Shown: positions 38,421 through 50,782 of the stretch, piece by piece
Layout of the letters: the number at the start of each line of letters is the position of its first letter
How positions within the stretch are numbered: the first letter of the stretch is position 1
Assembly (NCBI GenBank): GCA_024114885.1
Contig: CP099424.1
Span: 2,604,001-2,668,000 of the forward strand
Origin: Septoria linicola
Lineage: Eukaryota; Ascomycota; Dothideomycetes; Mycosphaerellales; Mycosphaerellaceae
Length of the DNA stretch: 64,000 bases
Reading direction: 5' to 3'
Translations under genes and position numbers: made by a program
The notes under the pieces: generated by a model
Database searches by the model: none
What the model was told of the DNA's origin: nothing
Seen by the model: the letters and a program-made list of their open reading frames with translations, nothing else

Positions 38421-40203
38421 ATATATTTAATAAGCGAGTATACTAGATAGGCTAGTCTACTACTTCTATCTCGTATATACTACTACTACTAAACGCGTCT
38501 ATTCTTCTACCCTTTTACGCGATAGTACCTCTAAATAAAGAGTATATTCTAAGTACTATTCGTAATTAGTAATTAGGTCGCTTTATAAGTATACGAAGCG
38601 CTATAACTACCTATAGAGTTAGTTATATAATAGTTAATCGAAGGCTTAAAAGAACGCCTCTATAAGCTATAATACTATCTATAAATAGAGCCTTAGCTCT
38701 AATTAAAGAAGAAGTAGTTTATTAGAGGATATTTAACCTAGATTTACGTAGTTATTCGCTAACGTAGGCTATTCTCTATATATAGGCTTCTTTAATCCTT
38801 AGAGTACGTTATAGAAAAGAGGTTAGATAGCGATAGGCCTATAACTTTATTAAATACTATCTAGGCCTAGAAATATAGCTATTACGAAGGCTATCGTATT
38901 AAAGAGTAAAGAATAAGGACTCTAAGGTTATTATAGAGAGCGATCTTTATAACTTCGATAAAAGTAGCTTCTAGCGTAGATACTACTAGAATATAATAGT
39001 AGTTACTATAATAGAGCGTAGATAATAACTAAAGGCCTTAGTCTCTACTTCTATATAATAGTAGACTATTATTATATATACTAACGTAGAAGGATAGTTA
39101 GTCCCTCTATACGTTATCTTCTCTAGTAAGGAAATAAATAGAGCCTAGTTCTACTACCTTCTACCTACCTAGAAACTTAGACTTAAGTATAAAGAGTAGG
39201 ACTTTCTTTAATTATAGAGTCGCTTAGATTAAATACTTTAATAATTATACTAGATATAGAACTATTAGTTAGAAACGACTACTTATTCTAGACAGTCGTA
39301 ACAGCTATATAACGCTAGAGTTTAAGTCGTTCTATAAGGAAGAAGGTATTAGTATACTCTATATACTACTATATTCCTCTTACCTATTATAGTCTCTTAA
39401 TATTAGCTGCCTAGGACTATTAAAGTAGGCCTATTCGAAGTATATCTAAAGGCTTAGTATAGTTAGTTACTACTACCTTATTATAGAAGACTTCCTACTA
39501 ATACTCTAGTCTACCTATAAGGCGTTATTTATATCTATAACTATTAAGGTATTATTTAGAGCCTCTAGCTTAGTACTATTAAACCTATAGGTAGTACTAT
39601 CTAAGCTAATACTACGTTAAAGAATACTACTACCTCTACTATTTACTTTATTATAGAGCTTAGTAGTTATACCTTATAACCCTTAGTAGGTTAATACCTA
39701 TATAGCTAAGATTAAGAATAAGGTAATTAGATACTAAGGAAGCTTACTAGGTCTAATCTATAATACCGTCGATAGGCTATTAAGAGGGTTCTAAAGGTCG
39801 TAGGTAGCTATATTATTACTCTAGGCTATATACGATAATATAAAGACAATTATTATAGAACTATAGTCCTATAGAGTACTAAGGAAGAAGATTAAGCTTA
39901 CCTTTAGTATTAACCCTAATAAATAAGCTATAAGAGATATAGCTCTATTATAAGCTCTATATATAAGGTAGTTAGTTAGAGAGATTAAGAAGTAGCTATA
40001 GGCTAAACTAACCTATAGTAGGTATAGTATTCGAGGTTATAACCTAAGAGCTTATCTATTAAATAAAGTAACTTCTTAGGATTTAATAGATCTAACTTTT
40101 ATATACTTCTAATACCTATAGCCTAAGAAATTAATAATTAAAGTTATTTACTTTATAAAAGTAGTATACTAGCCTACCTAGTATACTCGCTAATTAAATA
40201 CGT
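38421..40203 (+). mobile_element. pogo/Fot1-type DNA transposon, complete but RIP-degraded
   Basis: 1,783 bp flanked by TA at 38419-38420 and 40204-40205. The terminal inverted repeats run about 44 bp: left atatatttaataagcgag and on, right ending ctcgctaattaaatacgt. They differ by a few changes, including the CG/TA doublet acgt against atat. Inside is one transposase reading on the plus strand. Length, TA target and DDD-type catalytic motif match the pogo/Fot1 group of fungi. Confidence 0.88.
38530..40140 (+). pseudogene. pogo/Fot1-type transposase relic
   Basis: Plus-strand reading through TAA/TAG stops. The helix-turn-helix DNA-binding part occupies about 38540-38800. The catalytic core follows: first Asp in N-F-D-K-S-S-F at 38951-38971, second Asp at 39291-39293 within L-I-L-D-S-R-N-S-Y (family form DGHGSH), third position at 39399-39401. 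The spacing is 35 residues between the second and third, as in DD35D pogo enzymes. The third residue is now Asn (AAT), explained by GAT to AAT at a TpG. An alpha-helical Lys/Gln-rich tail ends near 40100. The enzyme would excise and reinsert the element at TA. A related copy is at 45-764. Confidence 0.85.
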
Positions 40204-40205
40204 TA

Positions 40206-42261
40206 GGTTATTAAAGGATAAGATTTAAGATTTAACTTCTATACCTATATACTTACTATCGATAATACTATACTACTGTCGAAGTACCGTATTATAGCTT
40301 AGAGTATATACTACTTAGGTTCCGTATATAGAGAGTAACGTTTATCGATTTAGATCCTTAGTCTAAAGTATCTATACTCTAATATCGTATCCTAATAACT
40401 AACGCTTCTTTAGTTACTTACTCTATATAATCTCTCGTTATCTCTCTCTATATATACTTACCTACGAGCTCTTCGTAGTATTTCGGTCGATATACGCTAA
40501 GAAGACGTATTATAAGGCGATATTTACGTAGGTCGCTATCGAGAGTTAGCGTCGAGCGCTATACGAGAAGCTACGTTAGAGATAAGAAGATAGATTAGAT
40601 TAGGAGAGGAGAAAGCCTCTTAAATCTTTAGCTCCTACTAGTACGCTTATCTATTAGTAACCTAGTTATATAATTCGTTTTAGTCTTAAAAAAGTATATA
40701 GTAAGTCCTCTATTATACTCTATATAATCGCTCTACTACGCTACGTAGGAGTTAGTACTATCTACTACTTCCTTCTAATAGTATAGTCGGATCTCGCCTC
40801 TCGTCGTAGAGGAGCGTATCCTTCTAGTACCTATCTTTACTATAACTCTAAGTATACTATACTAAGTAGTTAGAGATCGAACTCGCCTTCTATACCTAGC
40901 GCTTTAGTAACGAGCTTCTAGTACTTAGTAGCTTCTACTACGCTTAATTTCGAGTAATCTACTTATACGATCGCCTTATAGAGGCTACGGAAACCCTTCT
41001 CTATATACTAATAGTAGCCTATTTAGACGATTTAGTCCTCGTTAGTAGCGTCGGCGTTATCTTATAGAGCTACGAGCGTCTATACTAGAAACGCTATCTT
41101 AGTATACTTTATCCTCTCCTAGATTATATAACCTAGCTTCTAATCTCTATAAATCTTAAATTTCTTACTAACCTATAATAGCCTTCCTACTTCTAGAGCT
41201 TTACTAGTCTTATACTAGTCTTCTCGAAATAGTAGTATATACTACTTTCTATAGCCTTATTTATAGGTAGTAGCGCTACTATCTCGATATAGCGTACTAT
41301 AATAGACTTCTCTTCTATAGCGGTTATATTCTATCGCGAGAGGAACTTACTTATAGTAGGTAGCGTATTATAGTAGAGCTACTAGAGTCGGAGCTATCGT
41401 TAATAGATAGAGAGAGGGTATAGGCTCTACTACGATAGTTAGCGAGTACTAGCGGTAAGAGAATCGTATATAGCGTCTTATAAGGGTAGATCTAATTACT
41501 AGAGCTAGAAGTATAGTTAATATAATAGGAAGAGTAGAGTTCGTATCTATAGTCGTAGTAGTACTAGAGGTTAGAAGTCGAAGTCGAAGTTAGAAGAAAC
41601 GAGCTATCTTATCTATATACGCTATACTCTAATTAACGTCCTAGAGCTTCTATCGCTACCTATATCGTATAAGTAAGGTATACGCGTGTCTACTATATAT
41701 AATCGTAGTAATACTCTTACGTTTACTCCTTATACTTACCTTATATAGCGTTATATACTATACTCTTATTAACGTCCTAGAGCTTCTATCGCTATCTATA
41801 TCGCGTTAGTAAGGCGTACGCGTATTAGCTATATATAATCGTAGTAATACTCTTATACTTACCTCTTATACTTATCTTATATAGCGTTATATATATACGC
41901 TCGCGATTAATTCGTAGTTAGTACGCTAGGTATAAGTACTATATCTCTTATACTCTCTATCTACTCTTCTACTCTCTCTCTTATCGACCTCTATACGGCT
42001 CTTCTATACTAATAGCTATCTACTTCTTAATCTCTCTCTCTCCTACCTATATTCTTACTCCTACTTAGTACGTTATAGCTCTACTTCTCGAGTTCTACGC
42101 TCTCTTAAATACCTATAGTACTAACTCGTTATAGAGCTCTACTACCTCTCCTAAGTAACTATTACTAGGTCGTAGGTACTAGACGACCTTCTTATCTACT
42201 ATATAACTTATTCGTTTCTCTAGAAGCTCCTTACTCTTCTCGAATTTATAGCTTATAGTAG
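40206..42261. other. Unassigned RIP-mutated sequence left of the satellite modules
   Basis: About 2 kb without a recognised gene. On the plus strand a frame reads fairly well from about 40380 to 41390 with stops at TAA/TAG, including an A-Y-L-D-D-L-V-L string near 41015-41040. That resembles a reverse transcriptase box, but no neighbouring RT motif was found to support it. A tandem duplication follows (41633-41900). The right edge is the sharp junction with the satellite at 42262. Nothing here matches the sequence to the left of the other two satellite arrays. Confidence 0.35.
41633..41900. repeat. Two-copy tandem duplication, period 136 bp
   Basis: The segment starting ttaacgtcctagagcttc at 41633 recurs at 41769. 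The copies differ by transitions such as cgtata against cgcgtt. Confidence 0.75.
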
Positions 42262-42860
42262 TCTAGAGGATATCTTCGGGTTTAGGCTTAGACATTCCTA
42301 GGTACTTCTTATTAAGAAATATATATCTCTATACTCTACGTATATAGAGCTCTTAAACGTACTCTTCTATTTGTCTCTACGACGTAGTATTATTATATAA
42401 CTACGTCGCGTAGTCGGTAGCTTTTAGTATCGTAATTAGGTCTAAGTATAATAAAGGGTCGATTACGCTCTAGAACAATATAGTAACGTCGTATACTAGA
42501 TACTTCTTATTAAGAAATATATATCTCTATACTCTACGTATATAGAGCTCTTAAACGTACTCTTCTATTTATCTCTACGACGTAGTATTGTTATATAACT
42601 ACGTCGCGTAGTCGGTAGCTTTTAGCGTCGTAATTAGGTCTAAGTATAATAAAGGGTCGATTACGCTCTAGAATAATATAGTAACGTCGTATACTAGATA
42701 CTTCTTATTAAGAAATATATATCTCTATACTCTACGTATATAGAGCTCTTAAACGTACTCTTCTATTTGTCTCTACGACGTAGTATTATTATATAACTAC
42801 GTCGCGTAGTTAGTAGCTTTTAGCGTCGTAATTAGATCTAAGTATAATAAAGGGTCTAGG
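42262..42860 (+). repeat. 198-bp satellite, array 1 (three units)
   Basis: Units start at 42300, 42498 and 42696 (spacing exactly 198), after a leader tctagaggatatcttcggg that also opens arrays 2 and 3. Each unit carries a ctacgacgtag palindrome and a ctacg-tcg-cgtag hairpin. The array ends in aaagggtctagg, where Copia-2 has inserted. The final unit lacks its last part, as in arrays 2 and 3. Confidence 0.92.
42856..42860. repeat. Target-site duplication of Copia-2, left copy (CTAGG)
   Basis: CTAGG precedes the left LTR and recurs at 49160-49164. The uninterrupted form is seen at 53138-53142 in module 2. Confidence 0.93.
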
Positions 42861-43138
42861 TATTAAGAATGTATCCTAGATAGTCAGTCTAGATATAGAC
42901 TTCTAAGCATAGTTCTAGATACCTAAGGCATCCACCTAAGGCTTAGTAAGAGGTATATCTTGCTTCTCTCTCTTCTCTTCTTAGATAACTAACTTAATTA
43001 ACTTTGTATTTAGTTCCTAGCATATTGCTGCTATACTATATATATAAGTCAGTTCAAGATTGATCCCCTATTCTTCTTTACTACGCTATACCCTCCTTGA
43101 CATTATATAGTATCTACAAACGCTCTCTACTTTTAACA
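42861..43138 (+). repeat. 5' LTR of Copia-2
   Basis: Starts tattaagaatg (TG now TA) and ends cttttaaca with CA intact. Directly after it comes ggttataagcccggg, the expected primer-binding position. Confidence 0.93.
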
Positions 43139-46100
43139 GGTTATAAGCCCGGGTTTATATACTAAATAGGAGCAACCTATGTTAGTACAGGTTACTTATA
43201 TCCCTTATAGTTTGTAGAAAACATTTAGAGCCTAGAAGTTTCCCTAACTATATTACTAACGAAGCTAGTTTGTACCTAGTAGTATATAAGTTAGTAAAGA
43301 TCTCTATAAGACAGTAGTATGTTTCTGCTTTGTTAATACCTGCCCAGTTCTCTACTATTGTACCTAGTATCACTAGAGTTAGAAGAGGCTACTTAGCCTT
43401 CCTACTACCTAGTAACAGAAACTCTGCTAAGAGAGAAAGATCTAAGTCTTAGTAATTTCCTAAATACAAGGAATCCCTGTCCCTTAGAGCTAGTCTCCCT
43501 ACTACAAGAAATTACCCTTCTCTAGAATCCTTAGCTAGTCTAAAGTATTCTACTAATTATTTATTCTATTTACCTATTTCTATAATAGACTAAGAGGATA
43601 AGAAGAGCTAAAGGATTCCAATCCTAGACAGAACTAACTAGAAGAGATAGTTCAAGCTACAGACAGATAAGCTAGAAGGAAAGGACTAGTTCTAGGTAAT
43701 CAGCTAACTAATTATTAGAGGGAACCTATATATAGTTTAGTAGGACACTAGTCTTTAGATACATGTTACTCAGAATCAATACTTCTTAAAAGACAATACA
43801 GTATACAGGTTTAGTATTAGATATAGTATTAGTAAAGATAATAAGATAGAGCTAGAGACATAGTATATTACTACACTAGCAGCTGAGATATAGGTGATTC
43901 TCTAGAATAAGTATAATAGAGTCCTAAAGTCCTATACTATAGGTCTAATTAAGTAGTTTGTTATATTTAGGATATTACCTAATAAGACAATTAGGGAAGC
44001 ATAGAGACACCTTAGAGGCCTAGGTAAGAGGATTACTAAGATTGATCCTTAGGAAGCCTACTACTAGAGCTAAGAGAAAAGGCTAAAACATCTCCTATAG
44101 TCCCTACCTGTATTATACTAAGTAGCTAAGGATACTATTATAACCTAACTATCCTTAGATATAGACACTATTCTCCTTCTACTTAAGTCCTAAGAGGTAA
44201 GAGACAATCTAGACAAGATAGACATAGGTCTAGCTACATTCTATTCTAGGCAGCCCTACTAAGGAAAGTCCCTACTAATATACTAGCTCTATAAGAAAGG
44301 GAAGCACTAGTTAAAGGATTGTCCTAACCTCCCTACTACTAAGAAACTGTCCTAGTAGAGAAACAGTACTAAGAACTAGAAGGACCCTTAGGGATTATTC
44401 CTTAGAGGGAGGGTTAGAAGATCCCCTTTACTAAGGAATGCTAGACATATTAAGAAAGCTGTCTATAAGTCATTATTATATAATAAGCTGAAGAAGGTTA
44501 TCTAGAAAATAGGCAAGTAGCTTTAAAGGATAGAAAAGTCTAGAAAGCTTCTAAAGAAAGGATTTTCAGCCTAGGAGTCTAGTTCTAGTTCTGATTCTAG
44601 AACTTACTCTAGTTCTAGAAGCAATAATGATTCCCTATTAGAAGATAATAACTAAGATAAGTTAGCCTATTCTACAATTGAGGCCAAAGGCAAGTTATTA
44701 CCCCAAGAATAGCTCTTAGATTCCTATACCTCATCCTATATAACTAACTAACTATCCTTCTTCAGATTAGTAAAGCTACTAAGGAAGAAAGTATAGATCA
44801 AGGTAGGAGGAGGATACCTCTATATAACCTACTCTAGACTAGTATAGATAAAGGGAATCTTAGGAGGAGAAGTTCTACTTAATAGGGTACTATTTGTTCC
44901 TAATCTTAGAGTAAATCTTGTGTTATAGGATTAGTTTAGTAAGCAATTTGGAGTCTAGAAGCCTGATTTCACTCTTACCTCCCTAGATAGCTAAACAGTT
45001 ATAAAGACCAAGCTAGTTAGAGGTGTTCTATTTGTTAGTAAGATATTACCTCTCCTATAGGAAAAGTTATATTACTTACTATATAATCCTATAGAGGTTA
45101 ACAATGCCTATACTGCCCTATTAGAGAAGGATCTAAAATAGTAGAAGCTATAGTATAGAAGATTTGCACACTTTAGAAGAGGGTTACTCTTAAACCTTTA
45201 TAAAGTTACTAACCTAAAGGAAAGAATTCTAATTCCTAACTAGGAAGAGTATAAGTATAGGATCTATATAATAGGTAAGATAAAGAAACACCTAGGCAAG
45301 TCTATTAAGAGAAGACCTAAAAGATTAGCTCTTATATTAGTAGATATCTGTGGACTATTACCATTATTAGTAAAAGGTTTTATATAGTAGCTTGAGATTG
45401 TTAATAACTTCTTAAGAAAGAAATAGGCATTTCTACTTAAGGCTAGATCAGATATACTAACTACTCTTTAGAACTAGAGGATTAAGGCAGAAAGGTAGTT
45501 AGTAGCACTCCTCAAGTCTATAAGGGCTAACAATACTAGAGAGATTACTACTTTAATTAAATAGTAGGAGAAGGACTTTAGAATTACTCTTGAGCTAACT
45601 AAGGCCTACAATTCACTCTAGAATAGAGTAGTTAAGAGGTCTATCTAAATATTAGAGGCCTCTATTAGAGCAATGCTTAAAGAAAGTAAGATACCTATTA
45701 AGTTTTAGCTAGAAGCCCTTAAAGCACAGGTATATATAAGGAACAAGCTTCTAAATAGACCTAATATTAAGGGATTCAAGCTCTTACCTAATAAAGCTTT
45801 TAATAGGATCAAACTAATAGTCTCCTACCTCAAGGTATAGGGATATAGAGCTATAGTATATATAGATACAAGAGTATAGCCTTAGTAGGCAAGGAGTAAC
45901 AAACTAATAAATAGAGGAAAGGATACTATGTTTATTAGATACTATAACAATATAGCAAAGGTATAGAAGTTCTAGGAGCTAGACATAAAGGCTGTCAAGT
46001 AGTATACTAATGCAATCTTCTTTAAAGATAAGCTAGGTAGAGAATTAGACTTGAACATCAAGATCAAGAATCTCCCTAGTTTAGCTCTAGAAAGAAGACC

Positions 46101-48881
46101 TATTAGAAGGCTAAGAACTATTAGCTAGCCTACTCTATAAGCTAGTAGGAGTACCCTAGGTACTCCTAGTCTAGGCTAGTAGAAGCCTCCTCCCCCTCAG
46201 CTATTAGTATAGGTTCAGGAAGGAAAGAAACTCTTTATACAACTTCTACCTCTACTAGAAGATGTAGGAGAGTATAGAAAATTCCTAGACTAAGGGAAAG
46301 TTAAGAAAGAATCTAAGAATTCTACCTAAGAAACTATAAAGGTAGATTAGGAGTAGATAGCTCTAAGGCAAACCCTTAGAAAGAGGAAAGCATCCTAAGA
46401 ACTTAATAGATTTAACTAGAAGCTAAAGCCAATTAGGCTTGAGCTAGATTAGAATAGTTAGCTAGACAAGGAAATGCTCCTAGAGCATTAGGCTTTCTTC
46501 TTAGCTATAAGCTCTATTAACCTAGGTATCCTATAAGACCTAGAATTCTTAGAGGAAGTTAAAGAGATTGTATTCTTAGCTACTAAAGAAGCAGGAATGC
46601 ATAAATAGGAGGTTCTAATCCTAAAGAACTATAAGGAAGTAGTAAGTGATCCCAAGTAGGGTTATCTCTAGTAAGAAGCTATTTAGAAGGAGCTAGATAC
46701 ACTTACAAGTAATAATACCTAGACTATAGTAGTCCTACTAAAAGGGGCCAACCTAGTCACCTTAAGATAGGTCTTTAATATTAAGAGAAAGCTTAGTAGA
46801 GCTATTAAAAAGTTCAAGGCAAGACTAGTTATAAGAGGGTTCTCCTAAAAGTATAGAGTGGACTATATAGAAACTTTTACCCCTATAGTCAGGTAGGATA
46901 CTCTAAGAGGATTCATAGCTATAGTCTACAAGAAGGACCTAGTTCTATACTAAGTAGATATGAACAATGCATTTATAGAGAGTACCCTACGTAAGGATAT
47001 CTATATAATCCTACTACTAGGTATTAACCTACTAACTAGTATAGTCTTACAAGTTCTAAGGAGTCTCTATAGGCTAAAGCAAGCTACAAGAGACTAGAAT
47101 CAGCTATATGTATCAAAGCTGAAAGGAATAGGATTCAGACAATTAGAAGTGGACCTATGTCTTCTAATCTATAAGAAAAGGAAAGACCTAATAATCCTAA
47201 TCTATATTAATAACATACCTATTACTATAGAGAGACTAGAAGATGTCCTCTAGTTCAAAGACTAACTTAGTAAGGTCTTCAAGATCAAAGATCTTAGAGA
47301 ACTAGACAAGATTCTTAGAATGAGACTAATAAGAAACAGATAGTAAGGCTGGCTGAAACTTAACTAGAAGCACTATATCTAAGAGAACCTAGCTAAGATA
47401 GGAATAGGTCAAGAGACTATATTACTAACTCTTTCACTAATAGACAGCTATGAAAGTCTAAAGCCTACTAGACTAAATAATGAAAGGTGTAACAAATAGG
47501 AGTACTAATCCATTATTAGAACATAGATATAGCTTGTAACTATTACAAGACTAGATATTTTATTTGCCCTTAGAAGATTAAGCTCCTATGTTAGTAATCT
47601 AATAGTAGGACATATAAAGGCTCTAAAGAAGCTGACCAGATACCTGAGATCAAACCTAGACCTTAGTCTAAGATACTTAAGGAATAGTCAAGGCTACCTT
47701 ACTAGATATATAGACTCTAACTATATAATAGACAAGACTAACAGAGTCTTAATCCTTGGATATGTCTTCTTCCTTTATAGTACACTAATCTCCTAGATAA
47801 GCAAGAAGTAGAAATCTATAGCCATATCTATAATAGAAGCTAAATACATAGCTATAGGAGTATATACAAAACAGTTATAGTTCCTTAGTACTCTTTTAAG
47901 AGAGCTTAGATACCTAGAGTTAGTAGGAGAATGTTCTTATTAACTAAGGATCCTTAGTAACTAGGAAACTGTTACTAGAATCAGGCCAATTCAGCTAAAA
48001 GGTAATAACCAAGCTACCCTTACTCTAGTCAAGGACTCATATGTTTATAACAAGTCTAAATATATTAATATCTCATACAATGCTATAAGAAAGCTCTAGT
48101 AGAACAGACTTATCTCTATAGAATATATGAACATAAAAGAGATAGTAGCAGATAGTCTTACTAAGCTAAAGAATAGACTATAGTTTCAGGAGTTTGTAAG
48201 GCAGCTCTACCTTATATAAGAGATATATAAAAGATAACTCCAAGCCTTAGAGCTAAACTAAGAGGAGTCTAAAAGAAAGATTTTAGTTACTTAACTCCTC
48301 CTTAGTTAGACTTTATAAAGTCCTAAATGCCCTTACTAATGTCAGACCTGTTACTAACTACAATATTACTATATAGCACCTAGCTAAACTAGACACCCCC
48401 TGAGGCCAAGTACTAGTTAATATTAAAGACCTCCTCTATAGTAGCTATTATCTCCTCTACTAGTATATAGTTACTCTACTCCCTAGCTTAATATAAGATC
48501 CCTATAGCCAAGAATAGTATACCCTAAAGACTATTAGGGAACTAAGAAGCTATATAGAATATAACTAAGTAAGGGACTAGGCTATAAGGAATCTAGAGAG
48601 CTATTAGAATTAGCTATAAGAAAGGACAGGGGCAACTTACTAGATAGTCTATGTCCTAAACAATCTACTCCTATATAAGAGAGGAGGAAGATCTTATAGA
48701 AGGTATTTCTTTTGCCTTTTTGTAGGAGATAGTAGTATAGAAAGTTTGTTAGATTAATAGTTAGTACTGTCTAGTTATTAGTCTGAAAAGTAAGTACTTA
48801 ATAACTAATCAAGATTAGGACTAGTATTTGAGTACTATAGATAATCTATTAAAAGATCTAACTATATAGCATAAGTAGGAG
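43139..48881 (+). pseudogene. gag-pol: Copia-2 gag-pol relic
   Basis: Plus-strand reading, order gag, integrase, RT, RNase H. The nucleocapsid CCHC knuckle is at about 44284-44330 (L-Y-K-K-G-K-H, then D-C-P). The pre-integrase zinc region lies at 45150-45290 and the integrase core at about 45300-45800. A proline-rich linker (P-P-P-P) is near 46190. RT spans about 46690-47370, with Y-I-N-N-I at 47198-47221 in place of Y-V-D-D-I. RNase H runs at 47760-48200, ending in A-D-S-L-T-K, the A-D-I-L-T-K motif of the family. Both Asp-to-Asn changes in the RT box fit G-to-A at TpG. It is the best-preserved coding relic in the window but is inactive. Confidence 0.9.
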
Positions 48882-49159
48882 TATTAAGAATATATCCTAG
48901 ATAGTTAGTCTAGATATAGACTTCTAAGCATAGTTCTAGATACCTAAGGCATCTACCTGAGGCTTAGTAAGAGGTATATCTTGCTTCTCTCTCTTCTCTT
49001 CTTAGATAACTAACTTAATTAACTTTATATTTAGTTCCTAGTATATTACTACTACACTATATATATAAGTCAGTTCAAGATTGATCCCCTATTCTTCTTT
49101 ACTACGCTATACCCTCCTTGACATTATATAGCATCTATAAACGCCCTCCACTTTTAATA
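48882..49159 (+). repeat. 3' LTR of Copia-2
   Basis: Direct repeat of 42861-43138, ending cttttaata where the 5' LTR ends in ca. A purine-rich aagtaggag lies directly upstream. Confidence 0.93.
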
Positions 49160-49290
49160 CTAGGTATAATAAAGGGCCTAGCTATAATAAATAGCCTAGC
49201 TATAATAAAGCGCTTAGCTATAATAAGAGGCCCAGCTATAATAAAGAGTCTAGCTATAATAAAGGGCCTAGCTATAATAAAGAGGCTCTA
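49160..49290 (+). repeat. 18-bp tandem repeat tract, module 1 (about seven units)
   Basis: Units of the form tataataaagggcctagc repeat with small changes (gcgcttagc, gaggcccagc). The same tract follows satellite arrays 2 and 3. It closes with a short hairpin, aggctct / agagcct around aactcgta. Confidence 0.88.
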
Positions 49291-49336
49291 ACTCGTAAGA
49301 GCCTTTATTTAGAAGACGACCTCTAGTAGATTAGGA

Positions 49337-49404
49337 GAAGTAGAATACTTAGCTAGCTAGTAATTAAAACTCCTACTAGCTAGTAGAGTATTCTATATTC
49401 TTCT
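49337..49404. repeat. Foldback hairpin of module 1
   Basis: Arms agaatact (49342-49349) and agtattct (49387-49394) enclose tagctagctagta and tactagctagta. Copies in modules 2 (53266-53318) and 3 (62383-62435) keep the pairing. Confidence 0.7.
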
Positions 49405-49769
49405 TAGTACTATAAGTAGCTACTCTATATACTTTAATTAGCCTCTAATACTACCTATACGCCTCCTATAGTAATAGTAAAATTCTCTTAAATCTAGCTA
49501 TATCGCTACCTATATTTTCTTTTAGGAAGTTAAGGTCGTATCCTAACTACTACCTTCGAGATATAATATTATTCTAATATATCTCTAAAACGTAGTCGTC
49601 TATTATCTTCTAACGTCGTAGCCGAAGTAGTATATATATATCGAGAGCGCGACTAGGAACGATAGCGATAGTTACGTTTATAGCGTACTATATAGAATAG
49701 TACTTTAGCCGTAACTACTTATTAGTAATAATAAGGCAATCTTATTATCTACTATCTTAATATAATCGT
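49405..49769. other. Non-coding leader of module 1
   Basis: No gene seen. It is conserved among the three modules and lies between the hairpin and the large frame, so it is the likely promoter and 5' untranslated region, although no core element was recognised. Confidence 0.4.
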
Positions 49770-50780
49770 AGAGTAACTAACTCCTACTCTACTATCTCTC
49801 CGACTCTACGTTCTAGATATTCTACTTCTCGACGATCCTAATAATGCGTAGCTTTTAGAAGACGCCCTTCCTATCGACGACTATAATAATCTCTACGATA
49901 GTAAAATATCTAATAAATATAGAGTAGATCTTTAGTCTAACTTACTAGAAGTACCGGACCTACCTATAGTAGACTCTTCTCTAAGAGATATCGAAGAACT
50001 CTCGTATAGTCCGATTTCTATATCTAGTAGGGCTAGTAGTATACTACTAACTCGGGACTCTACTAATATATCTTCCTCTATAGACTCTCTATAGGTTCGA
50101 ATAGCCGAGTTCGATAATACTATCGTAAGCTCTAGCGTCGTAAGCCCTAGCGACTAGTTACTAGAGAGTAGTAAAGCTATATATTATACCTATTCTATTA
50201 GTATACTAGATAGAGAGAATAAACTAGAAGACGAAAATATAAGAGACTACGTCGATAACTAGGACTACGCTAATAAATAGAATCGTACTAACGACTATAA
50301 CCGTACTAACGACTAGAATCGTACTAACGACTAGGACCGCGCTAACGACTAGGACTACGCTAACGACTAGAATCGCGCCGACGACTAGGACTAGCCTAAT
50401 AGCCTAGGTCGCTCTAACGACTAAGATACGACCTACTAACCTAACGACGAAGCTAGAAACTACGATCGGTTAGGTAGTAATAATAGTAAGAGTAGCGAAG
50501 TTAATAACGATAGCGATAGTAGTAACGTATTATAAGACCTATATAAGTATATAGCTAAGAAGCTATATTAGTAGTTATAAGGTAGATTTTATAGATATAT
50601 ATTAGATAATTATAAAATAGAGCGCCTTCGATATTTAGAGAAAGTAGGCGATATAGACTATTATTCGCTATTAGAAGCCTTTAGAAGCGCTCTATTCTCT
50701 TCTCTACTTAGAATACTAACGCGAATTATAGCTAACTACCTTCTATATTATAATACGCCTTAATAGAAGAAAATGTTTTA
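49770..50780 (+). pseudogene. Module gene ORF1, copy 1 (5' part, before the Tc1 element)
   Basis: Unrecognised family. Plus-strand reading with TAA/TAG at former Gln codons and no ATG left. The N-terminal part is acidic and Ser/Asp-rich (N-L-L-E-V-P, then D-S-S-L-R-D). An in-frame 18-bp minisatellite (about 50255-50440) encodes hexapeptides of the form N/D-R-T/A-N/D-D-Q. It is followed by a conserved block around 50540-50780 (D-Y-K-I-E-R-L-R near 50605, then Y-Y-S-L-L-E-A-F-R-S-A-L). Such an acidic, low-complexity start followed by a folded block suggests a nuclear or regulatory protein, but no function can be given. It continues at 52104 after the transposon. Confidence 0.6.
50255..50440 (+). 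repeat. 18-bp coding minisatellite, module 1
   Basis: Units such as aatcgtactaacgactag repeat in frame. Equivalent tracts in modules 2 and 3 differ in unit order and in cgac/taac states. Confidence 0.85.
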
Positions 50781-50782
50781 TA

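Larger units (their letters stand above)
42861..49159 (+). mobile_element. Copia-2: Ty1/Copia retrotransposon between satellite array 1 and its short repeats
   Basis: 6,299 bp, 278-bp LTRs, perfect target duplication CTAGG. It belongs to the same family as Copia-1, in the opposite orientation. Copy 2 of the module (53100-53220) shows the empty site, so the insertion point is certain. CpA/TpG are largely retained and coding domains are easier to read than in any other element here. Stops remain in every domain. Confidence 0.95.

Noticed and set aside
41015..41040. Y-L-D-D string suggesting a reverse transcriptase
   Set aside because: No other RT, RNase H or integrase motif lies nearby on that strand.
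43139..43165. Possible tRNA gene fragment (ggttataagcccggg)
   Set aside because: It lies exactly at the primer-binding position of the Copia LTR and recurs in Copia-1 at 28600-28626. No cloverleaf is present.
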